From Patiria pectinifera (lineage: Eukaryota; Echinodermata; Asteroidea; Valvatida; Asterinidae), in NCBI GenBank assembly GCA_029964075.1, contig CM057149.1, forward strand, positions 39,514,900 to 39,578,899: DNA of 64,000 nucleotides. The letters are read 5' to 3'. Both the position numbers and the translations under genes were made by a program. Shown here in pieces: positions 11,501-23,500 of this stretch (position 1 is its first letter; each line of letters starts with the position of its first letter). Below the pieces are notes generated by a model. That model had not been told where the DNA came from, searched no databases, and saw nothing but the letters and a program-made list of their open reading frames with translations.

Positions 11501-14500
11501 ATGAATTTCACACTGATACGTAAATAAAATAAGAATTCGTCGTAGTGGATGGTCCATCGATAATTCTCCAGCACAAGTCGTCAAAACTTGATAAAGGCGA
11601 CCGACGGGAACTTGGTGTCCTCCCACTTCCTCCTCAGGAAAAAAAATAATAATTAATGGTTTTCACGCATATGTGTGTCGTACCTCCCTCTGCACCCCGG
11701 GTGTACGGGGTGTTAGCCCCGTAATAAACCGGGACGAGTCACGCTGCTGGCAGGCGTGATATCAGTCCCGACTGAATCGAAGAAGGATGACACTCCCTCA
11801 GCTTCAACCAATATGTACCTGCCTAACATTGAATAAGTTATAAATTGTGTCTGTTTGCAATACGTACTTGGCGGACAAGGCAATTAAAGGCACGCTGTGT
11901 ATGCGAGTGCATGTTCGGAGAATGTATAGGCCTAACTATGATTCCGGTAGCGTGGCGAGAATATTTTGCCATTGGGCGGTTTACGGAGATATTTTCTTTT
12001 TTATTTTTATTCCCGCTGGTCATTTCTTGCTGGCTTCTAGTTAATGAAAATTAATGTACATTAATCAAAAAATGTCATATCCCGAATGGATATCTTTGTA
12101 CAACATTTACGTTGCGTTACACAGTAAAATTTTGTTAAAACTGACAATGTATGAGTGACATACACTTTCAATGAGTGAAAGAACGAATATTTGTTCTGGG
12201 CAAGAACTAAGCTTTTGTCAGGAAGGGTATATAGAAGAGGATTAGTATTCCACGCCCTGCCAAGTTCCGCATATCAAACACGTCCTTACCACCTGTGTCA
12301 TAATGTATTATGTATCAAACTACGCTGGAAGTTCACACAGTAGCGGGTATAAGCGAATAGGACATGTGAAGTGACCAATAAAAGTAGCAGAGTATAAAAC
12401 ACACAAACAGAACGGAGAAATTCCATTACCAAAGTGCAGAAAATAAAGCAAAATACCTCATGCATGGCAGTCATCTTTGCGAGTTATTAATGTCAGTCTG
12501 TAGTGATTGTTTTTCCAACTTTCACTGGGGAGGTAACACACCGAGTATGCAGTGTTTAAACGTCGGTGAAGGGCAAAACCTCATCACCCCGACGCAAATC
12601 CATATGAATAGTTCAATTGCCGTACCCGCTGCTACATGTATATCAGATTCCAACCAGCCAACCGATACCACAAGCTCGGTGGTCGAGTGGTAAGACGTCT
12701 GCACTATAGGAAGCAGGAGGTCGTGGGTTCGAGTCCCAACCGAGTGATTTTTCCACTCGGGAGGTAACACACTGAGTATACAGTGTTTATACGTCGGTGA
12801 AGGGCAAAACCTAATATTGATATATACATCACCCCGACGCAAATTCATCTTATGAACAGTATGTGAGTGTTATTTCATTATCATATTGAAGCCTTGAACC
12901 CAATACGCGCCAGCTTAGGCGGCTCAACGGACAAGTGACTGCAGTACAAATAAAAAGACGGCTTTTATAACCCTCCAATGATTTCAATTGTGACTTAAAG
13001 TGCTCTCCTACCCTGCACTGCTTCGTCATCTACCCCCGGCCCGAAATTACTCGTAAGCCAAAATTCAGCAGGTAAAATGTGGGCCAGGGCTGTTTACTAT
13101 GTCCGTCAGGGTCACTGCAGACGGGAAATGTACGGGGGTGAGAACATGATCAAACAGGTTTAGGGGCGGCCTGGCATATATACGGTGGGCCGACCCAGAA
13201 TCAAGGTGTATATTGCGCGTTGTGATGACGACATGCTACGCACGCGCGGCTAATGCGAGGCACGCGCACGCGTGTAGATAATATTTGCCAGCTTTCAGGT
13301 ATATGCTGAGCGCGATGGAGCAGTCGTACCGTCTCTAATCGTCTAAACGCGTGAAACCATCCAGTTCCGCCAGGTTTTTACAGGGCATATGATTGGGGTC
13401 CTAGATCTTGCCAGTACGTGGTGAGAAAGACAATCTTGACTTGACTTCGACTATAGAGATTTCAGAAAGGATGTAAATAATATCAATTGAAACGTGATCG
13501 GTTAGGTGAAAAAGTATGAAGCTTTGTGCTGAGGGTAAGCGGTAATAGCTTTTATGGGTCACGATAGAACAAGCCTCATCAAAAAGGCGGCAATATACCG
13601 GGGATATTAAATACATGCAATCCTGACTATACAATTACGCCCTACTGTGATAGGATATAAACTCTTGTCCTGCATCTTGGAGACGTGTACGCAGCATCCC
13701 TTTACACATTATATGCCTCTTGTACCCATGAAATTCAACAGCAAACAAGCCACTCCTGGGATCGAAATTACCAGGCGAAGCATCGGGCATTTTCAACACC
13801 CGACAGGTTCCGCTTTGATAAATGCGAATGTCAGGTTAGCAATCAGAGGGGAGAATCAACAATGCCCAGGAATTACTGCTGGGATGGTTTGGAGTGGTTG
13901 TCCAATTACACGAAGAGAGGGAACTCCTCGGTGTTTTTGTGCCAATTGTTCCAGGCAAGCAATTGCAGAGGTGAGGTGGTCAGGAGACTGCCCGCAGCAT
14001 GAACCTGGGATTGGGCAGGTGATTTCGCGATAAAACACGGAACTTGTGCAGTCGTCGTTAATGCATTTAATGCCTGTTGGCAATGTTGCCGTCTGAATTC
14101 TTGATCGTAAAGGTGAACATACAGTTATTGATTTAAGGGAATTGGAACAACAAGCTGGAAAACTGGATCTGAGCAACAGTTACGATTTTAAATTACCTTC
14201 ACTGAGCACTCTTTTCTTGATTTTGGTGAAAAAGGTGCACGATAGACGACTCCCATATTTAACATTTTGCGGAGGAGGAATCATGCATGACTCTTTGACT
14301 TAGTTATATCTACCGATACCTATTATATTCCATATATAGGTTTGTTCAAGTGGGAGGTAGGATTGAATTGGTAAACATGGCACTGGGATAGTCGTAATAA
14401 AGCTTTGATTAACCCTAAAAGGGCCAGTGGCGGAATCCGCCGCCCCCCAACTTTTTTTCCGCGATAGCTTTTTAAAAAAAAAAACCTGAATTTTCCCATA

Positions 14501-17500
14501 TACGTCGTGTACACAGAGCCGAATTACCATTCGTACATACGAATAATTAACTAGCCGTAATTCCAAAACCCTTTGACCTATAGTCACGAGGGGGGCGGAA
14601 TCCCCCCCCCCCCCGGCTGAGAGATGGTCAAAATAAACCGGCCCTTTTAGGGTTAAGGCATCAATATATAATTGGCAGTTTAACTTCAGCTTTCCTTGTG
14701 TTATGACACTGTTTAAATTTAGATATGTTTCAAGATGGCAGGAAGCAACACAAAGCCTTCTATATAGCCTATAGGAATTAGAGAAAAAAAGAATATAGGG
14801 ATCAGCGACAGGATAATAATAAATAGAAACACTAAGGTGCAGCTGGGGACTGGGACAGAAACCAAAGGAGTAGAAACAAAATATGCAGAACGGAGCAGAA
14901 GCAGGTGAAACCAGGGAAATGATCAGGAATATGGACAGAACATATACAGAATTAGAGCGAAGAGGAGGAGCAAATAGAGGAAGAAGATGGAGTGGAAATG
15001 AGAAAGGTAAAACCACATCTACACTAGAAGATGCATCATGGAAGAAAGAAAACAAGTACACGACGTAAAACAGAACAAGAAGCTAAGGTAGAACGTCTGA
15101 GCTTTCAGAGATTCATGAGGTGTAGTAAGTCAAGAAACTACGGGAGCCAATAACCCAATATGGGAGGCATGGTTGTGTTGACAGTACAACAAGAACGAAG
15201 AATGATGGTATACGACTTCACCAAGAGTAAGAAAGAGGACAATTGAAACAAAACCAGGGGTAAGAAGAAGGAAAGGAGCAGAAAATTATCCAAACCCCGG
15301 CTTCGTTTTGGCTTCGACGTCACCTAAAGCTCAAGAATCATGTAGAATGTTGTAATTTAAGGTCCAAACCAAACCCAGAAACCGTCCCAACTTTGTCCAA
15401 AAGTTATTAAGATTTGATTATTCAAGGCACACTATATGGTCATTATAGTCCTCTACGCCAGAGGCCTGAACATCCCCCAAGGCTGAACGGGAGATGAAGT
15501 CGAGCTTTGGTAATGTTCCAAAGAGTGGAAGCTGAAGGTATAAGTCTACCAGATGTAGTGGGACTTGATTATGAGCATGGACAGGGGAAAGAACAGAGGA
15601 TTAAGCGGGTACTGAACACGTAAAAAATGAGTGATATTTAAAATATAACAGTACCTTCAAATTGTCACGGTACGATGCACAAGTCTTTCAACCTCCAAGG
15701 ATAGCATTTCCAACGCCCAAACAATTCACGCTGAATAAATGCGAGTCATTAGCGGCAAAAATCGTTTTCTCTCCCAGCATGGCCGCACCAGGGGATAATA
15801 AACGTTTGCTGCTTGAGCATTATCATCGTCAATTACAAGCCGACCCTTCAAATTCACCACAAGAAATGATTATGTCCAAGGCCGTGCTGATTAATTCAGG
15901 AGAGTGCTTTCTATATGAAAGCAGCCGGCTTTGAATATGAGTGACGCTCGGTTTCATAACGACCGTAATTATCGAGAACTGTTAGTGGCATTGAGAAAAT
16001 GACCCCACCATCTTTTTTTATCAAGTCAAAATTACATCTGTTCATTCTTTTTTGTTCGTGCTACCGTTGATTTTAATAATTAAAGAGAAATTGCCGTAAT
16101 GTGGTTTAGGGTTATAACAGTACAGTTTACTAGAAATACCTTCTAAAACATCGCTTAGGCCCTATGCTTATTAAGATCCTGTTTGAATCTGACTTTTAAA
16201 CGCATGTTACCTGTCTGAGTCGCAATTTCGAGGATTCGACCATCTAGACTCGAACTGGACGCAATTACAGACTCGTGACTCGCGATTCATGTATTATTAT
16301 TATTTTTTAACCAAAACACCTTTTAAAATATAACTGAATGTTTATTTCCCGAAAGTAACGTTAAAGCAACGCCAAAGAACGTTAAGCACATGAACCTTAC
16401 TAGCACCACTCTCTAGGTGGTGTTGCAAATAATACTGTTTGTTGTCAAACCGCGACAGCGCATGCATGACTTACATATTGCTTACATGTATAAAATTATG
16501 GGTCCATGTGCATGCACATTCATTTCGCACAAGTGAGAAACAAAACAAATCGTCTTGAAGTCATAATATGGGATATCGGAATATACTTCAAATATCTTGC
16601 ATGGCGCACGACTAATTATTTGTTAAAACTGTAATGACAAAACGTTTTTTTTTTATTTCGTCAAAATATTGCTACGCACATCGGGCTGTACCCTGCCGGT
16701 ATATCTATGTTGACCGGTCACACGAGTCCGTTAACATGGGGTCTGCCATTTCTGTTCATTCATATTTCTTTCTAGAATCACCGGAAGATTCTCAGAATAA
16801 ACCATCTCCAGACTCTATCGTCTGGCGATCGGTATCCTACTTAGACGAGCTCGATCAATTTACCGGTTTTTTTAACGTCAATTTTCTCCTTACTGGTAAC
16901 CGAACCCGCAATATCGATCGCATGTTTCGTGAATATCAGTGGATGGCTATCAGCTGTTTATCATAATGTCTTTAGAAATGAGCTAATCGAATGAGAAACG
17001 GAAATGTCTATTCATAGCGTTTCTCTATAGGCTGTAAAACCGTGAATAAATTGAATGCAATAATGCTAGGCTCAAACTTGACGAAATGATCGATGTAACT
17101 CCGGCTATCATCTTCAAGGTCACAGAAAACTGATCATTTTTGTTACTAAAGCCCTGGATAACAACCATCATTGATCATTCATGTTTACATTGGAATCCTT
17201 TAGAAAACAAATAGAAGCGTGGGGGGGGGGCCTTAAGAGTCCATAACAATGAACGATGAGTGAGTAAGCTGCCACCAAGAGTCAAAGTATGTCTTAGTGT
17301 AGGCCAGCTCAGTCGGGGTTCACCGTGTTTAAATCGCCATGATCACCATGCTGTGCCAATACGCATTATAAATATACAAGCAGATGATCACCTCGTATAA
17401 CACATTTTATTAGTCTTGCAGCGGCGTAGCCGGGTGGGAGGGGTGGGGATGCGCTTGCCCCCCCCCCTAAAAATCGTTCCCCCCCCCGGCGCCCCCCACT

Positions 17501-20500
17501 GACAACTTGCTAGTCCTTTTTTTTCCGAGCGGCCTTTTTTTTCACGAGTGCCCCCTTTTGAACGTCGTGCTAACGTCTTTATTGTGCCGCCCTGAAGAGC
17601 GCGCCACCTATTGTGCGATAGTTTCCACTTTGAAGGGCGCCCGCATAGAAAGTTCCCCCCCCCCACACACACACACACACCGACACGTTTGTTTATGGTT
17701 AAAATCGAGTATTTTCTTTTGTTCCCCTTCCCTTGTCCTTTGTTTGTGTGGCGCAAAAATTATAGGATAAAAATGGATACTAGAGATCATTTTACATCTC
17801 AAAAATGGCTTACTGACATGTATATACTTTATCCATATTAACGATTTCCTATAGCTTATGACGTCAGTACTGGATCAAATTAATGATCGATATCGTGATG
17901 TCCAATTAATGATCAATATCACAATCGTGCCGGGGTACGGGTGACATGGCTTAGTGCGTGCGTGGAAACGAGGATGGAAAATACCAATTGCAATGCATTA
18001 TTGGCTATGCTGGACGATTTAAACTGATGCCAAGTCATATCATATGATCATATCAAAACAAATTCATTTCACTCTATATTTTTTTCTTCATAATCAACAA
18101 CACGCCGTGAATTTGCCGCATTATCTTGAAATCCAAATACTATTGTGGAGGTATGCACGCATCGAGGTCCAATAGCTCTTGTCCGGAGGCGACTTTTTTC
18201 AAAAGCGCGCCGTTCGTGGAGGTATTTTTGCCCGCCGTTGCCCGCGAGTCAGCCCGCCAAAAAAAGAGAAGGTAGAAATATAAAATGTGCTGGTGTTTTG
18301 CTCGCAATTCTTGCCGGTTACAGAAGGCTCAGTGACATAACCGATACCTACCTGACGCTGCAACGGCCCTTTCGTAATTGTATTTCTCGCGTATTGTGGT
18401 CGCGGAGGCATATTATTAGCCTATACTTTGAACGGCTAAATTGAGTATGACGGGTTGTTTTTTCGGGCACAGCTTTAGTCCTTTGGCTCTTGTCTAGCAT
18501 GATCAAGGCTCGGATTTAGACTTAAAAAGGGGCTTCAAAACAACGAAAGAGGGGAGTACATATCCTAAAAGAATGGAAAATTACCGCTCTTTATATTTGG
18601 GGAAACAAGCCCGCTTTTAAACGAGGCCATATACATGTAATTGGCCTATTCAACCGTCGACCCCTCACTTTTTTATTAAAAAAGAAAGCATGGAATGTAA
18701 TTTCTTCCGTATAGAAGTTAGAAATAATGCCAGATATGATTAAAGAAAAGGCTGCAATGCAGGGTAATACTTTGGTGTTTTAATTTACTGCTTTTGAAGT
18801 ACATGCACGATGTACGATGTTGAAACAAGCCCGCTTTTAAACGAGGCCATATACATGTAATTGGCCTATTCAACCGTCGACCCCTCACTTTTTTATTAAA
18901 AAAGAAAGCATGGAATGTAATTTCTTCCGTATAGAAGTTAGAAATAATGCCAGATATGATTAAAGAAAAGGCTGCAATGCAGGGTAATACTTTGGTGTTT
19001 TAATTTACTGCTTTTGAAGTACATGCACGATGTACGATGTTGATCACTTGAATTAAACAGAGGTCAACGTGTATAATCAAATGCAGTGAGATGGGCCACT
19101 TGCTGCAATTTGCACCGCAATAGATTCCCAGGTTGCGAGCTAAACCCTATGATTGATTGTATCCGACGCTGCTAAATGCTTCTAGAATGACTGAAATGGA
19201 GAAAGGAATTATTCTACTTATGGTCTGATTAAGGTTAATGTGAATTTAAATCACCAACTACCATGCGACCTGACCCTTTCAGGGATATCAGATGAATTTA
19301 TTTGAAGTATTCCAGAGTCGTTGAGATACATTGATTGATATCAGACAATTTTATGGAGTAGACCGCAGTATATATGTTATTTGTAAAACATAATCTTAAC
19401 TCTTCATAAACCAAATTTACGAATGACATTAATACAAATTCATTAATCTATGGAAGGAAAGATAATGAACCGGGGATATGATTTGATAGTCTAACGCATC
19501 ATTTGTAAAATATTGAAATAATTATAATTTATCGCGCACACACGTTATTTTGGCTGGTTTTCAATACGGATCCCATTACAAGAAGCCACCATATGATATG
19601 CCACGGGTAGATTGTGAACGCTTAAATTACAGAGACAAAAATATGACCTATCCCTTGCCAAGCCGGGCACATAAATTACCTCTAAAATATTGATCATTGT
19701 CACTATGCAAAAGGAAATATTGTAAATGTTATTGTTCGTTTTTGTTTGTTTGTTGGTTGCAGTTGCTGTTTTTGTTTTTGCTAAATTTTATTTCCAGATG
19801 GTTCCTCTAGTACGTTTGCTGCTGATGTGGCACAGAAGGGGAGAATACACGACCCTTTAAGTTATATTCATGGTGGGAAATTAATATTTGTGAAATTAGT
19901 ATTAATAAAAATTGTGAAATAGACCATGTGATTTGAACATTTTCACTGAAAACACACTTCAGGTTTCATCTTAAAAAACACCCAGATTTCTTATTAATTT
20001 ACTTAGAGGAGGCCGATTTTTTTTGGGTAAAAATAACAAAACGTGTGGGGTTCCTTTTCATTTTATTATTATTATTATTATTATCATTTTTTGGGGGGAG
20101 GTATTTCTTATCTTTACAATTTTATATTTGATGTTATTTATTAAATATTCATTCTTCTTCTTTGCTAGAGAACAATTCATTAATACAACTGCCAAAAATA
20201 CAATTCGATCGGCAGCTAGGCCCTTCACATAGAATGCCTCACACCGACCTGATAAGAAAAGGGGAAAGCGCCCTATATATTGCAGGCCTTACAACCGGCA
20301 AGGCAAACATGGCATAGTATGGGCGGATCGACCGGGGTACTTCAGGATTTTTAACAGGGTAGCCAACACGGTCAAGTTTCATATCGCCCACGTCACAGTT
20401 CCGCCGATCAATGCGTTTTTTCTGGCCTTTTTGATATAATTTCCACTTAAAACACGTATTTTTCAGTCCTCGGGCCGGCAGGAACGGTGAAAGCAAAAAA

Positions 20501-23500
20501 GTAGGTTGAATACTTGAGATACACGATATCTGATTACGGTTAGGCCGACTGATGGAGGCTTGTTTTGTACCGACGAAGAAGGTTCATATCTACTGCTCCA
20601 CAATTGAATTTAGACGACGTAATTTATGTCTGCGATGTGGGTTTTTTTCTGCAGCAATGCACTGACTCTACCGGCAGTATGGAATTGTCAGGGAGTTTCC
20701 TCTTTATCACAATAAATCAATGATATAACTGGACAAGTTTAAGTCACCTTGATGAAGTTATGTTCGGGGGAAAAATGAACATTAACTATATAAATGCTAA
20801 AAAAAATATATAAATGCTAAACCAAATATTAAATACGGGGAAAAGTGTTGTTTTTTTTCTCACTGACTGTTGTACGAACCCTATGCATCGGGGTTCCAAT
20901 ATTGTGCACAGCATTGTCAAATATTAAGATTTTGCTTTGGAACATTTTATAACGCCTCACCCACAGATTCTGTGTCTCGATTGGCCGAGAGCGAGTCACA
21001 TGGTATACAAATATTGAGTGGCTCAGCGTGGAATGGGAGGAATATTATCGCAAGGTTAAATCTGGACTTTTCCATTTCACGAGGCGAAGCCGAGTGAATT
21101 GGAAAAGTCTAGATTTTACCGAGCGATAATATTCCTCCCATTTCACAATTTAAAGCCACTCAATATTTGTTTTATATAACTGACATATAGATCCTTGTCA
21201 TTTGATATATTTGAACTTTTTTTCTATACAAAACTGGAGGAAAATGTATTTCTCTCTTCCAAACCACCCTTTCACGAAAATGTTTGAACCCAACGCTGTA
21301 GCGCTGGCTCTTTGGAACAATACGCGCTACGCGCAACGCGCAACGCTGAACGCGCTCACCAGCATGCATTTGCACACAAATACCGCGTCATGATCCTAAC
21401 TGTTGAATAGTATACAAATATTGAATGCTTCGAGTGGTGTAGTAAAACTAGCCTCCCGAGGTGATCCATGGACCATTCTATTTTCCCGAGGCGAAGCCGA
21501 GGGAAAATAGAATGGTCCATGGATCACCGAGGGAGGCTAGTTTTACTTCAACACGAGATAAAGCATTCAATATTTGTTTTATAACACTTCACCCACAGAT
21601 TCTGCTTGATTTTAATATTTTTAATTATTTAAATCTGAACACAGTTGAAATAAACTTCAATTTCAATACAAAATTGGTGGAAAATGTATTTCTCTCATAA
21701 AAACTACCCCTTCACGAAATGTTTGAACCCAAGTCTGCGGCGCGCTCTCTTTGAAATAATACGCGCTACGCACAACGCGTAACGCGCACACCAGCATGCA
21801 TTTGCACACAAATACCGCGCCGTGGAAATAGTACTTTGGTTGCTATGCGCATAGTACTTTTGTTGCTATGCGCATAGTATTTTTGGCCGTGCACAGAAAG
21901 ATAGCAAAATTAGAAAGTAACATGTGACTCGCTCTCGGCCAATCAAGACACAGAATCTGTGGGTGAGGTGTTATAATATTTCCCATTCCCCATGGGCGGA
22001 TAGTACTTTTTGAGCCGCGGCATGAATGGGCGCAATAACGAATGTCACGTGATGTGAGTTCCACCAATCAAATGACGAGGATCTGTATGTCGGTTATATA
22101 TACTTTCTATTTGTGCTATCTTTCAGTGCACGGCCAAAAGTACTATACCCGTAGCAACCAAAGTACTACACCATTAGCAACCAAAGTACTATACCCATGG
22201 CGCGGTATTTGTGTGCAAATGCATGCTGGTGTGTGCGTTGCGCGATGCGCGTAGCGCGTATTGTTTCTAAAGACACTGCGCCAGAGTCTAGTTGGGTTCA
22301 AACATTTCATGAAGAGGTGGTTTGGAAGAGAGAAATACATTTCCCACCAATTTTGTACTGAAATTGAAGTATATTTTAACGGTGTTCAGATTTTAAATAA
22401 CTTAAAATATTGAATGCTTTATCTCGTGGTGAAGTAAAACTAGCCTGCTGAGGTGATCTATGGAGCATTCTATTTTCCCTCGGCTTCGACTCGGGAAAAA
22501 TAGAATGCTCCATGGATCACCTCAGGAGGCTAGTTTTACTACACCACTCGAAGCATTCAATATTTGTATAATAAACGCAAACGAGGGTCACGCAAAATTG
22601 CAGCAAATAAATCAACAAAACTTTCAAAAGAAATTTCAGTGAATTCAGAAATAATATGTGTCTTGGCCTGTTGAACAGTGACTTTTGACCATGAGATTTT
22701 GCCAAATATGAATGCATTTTCTTTATTTAGGCCTACAAAGTTACAGCATCTAATATTATGCTAAACAGTATGGTAAATTACCATGCTATCTATAGACATC
22801 TCACAAAATATGTTTCAAAGTTACAAATTATCCCCAAAAACGTTCTACCAAAAGTCGCAAAAAAGTGAATATAATACAATTTAAAAAAAAATATATATAA
22901 ACAAAATATATATTGTTTGCTCATTCCCCAGATGGGGTTGACTGTGATGGATGTTTAGACGTTTTTGAGAAACTTTTCAAGTAACTCGATTATTTTTCTA
23001 TATGGTTTGCACGTTATTATCGCAAAGCAAGACCTTATCCTATGGCGTTATTAAAGCGGCGAGACCTATTCACTGCCCTGGACATATCTCTTTGTTATTG
23101 TGTGCAAATTTTCAAAGCAGAAGAAAAGGCACTTTACTTGAAAGACAACATAACATATAAAGAGAGTTTGCGCCAGAGTGCCTTAAAAACGTCTTTTGAA
23201 TTTATTTTTGTCCAGCAACCATGGTAACGAATACGTCATCTTTCTTTCGAATATCTGCAGAACACAACTTTGGACAAAAATGGAAGGCACGTACTCGATT
23301 TGAGAAAAAAATTCCAACTTGAATAGGCCTTCTGCTCCTTTGTTATTTTTGAAGAAAGCATCTGATTTTTTTTTAAACTTTCTCCCCAGGGAGCGGTAAC
23401 AGACTCCTGCACTTAAGAGCATTTCTTTCTATTCTACCCATTACAGGCTGGATGGCAACCACACGTACAAATTAATGGGTCGTATTCAGATGCATAATTT

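Larger units (their letters stand above)
20944..22570. mobile_element. Cluster of fold-back elements with nested inverted repeats
   Basis: Three hairpins (21008-21169, 21415-21576, 22406-22566) share ends CAAATATTGA...TCAATATTTG and a loop-side GAGGCGAAGCCGAG. A CTCACCCACAGATTCTG block at 20955 recurs inverted near 21950-21970 and again in direct orientation near 21588. A CGCGCTACGC-rich block with GCATGCATTTGCACACAAAT occurs directly at 21240-21390 and 21670-21823 and inverted at 22196-22345. There is no transposase. It looks like serial nested insertion or duplication of a non-autonomous fold-back family. Confidence 0.75.

Noticed and set aside
12522..12848. Minus-strand frame of 108 residues with an internal repeat
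   Set aside because: It is a translation of two SINE copies; the repeat comes from the shared tails.
14300..15061. Long minus-strand frame of 253 residues
   Set aside because: It runs through the piggyBac-type MITE and purine-rich low-complexity DNA; the hydrophobic text comes from T-rich codons, and there is no family resemblance or splice context.
13750..15790. Apparent similarity between frames near 13.8 and 15.7 kb (TPDRFRFDKCEC and TPKQFTLNKCES)
   Set aside because: The resemblance covers only about 45 bases and does not extend; too weak to call a repeat or gene pair.
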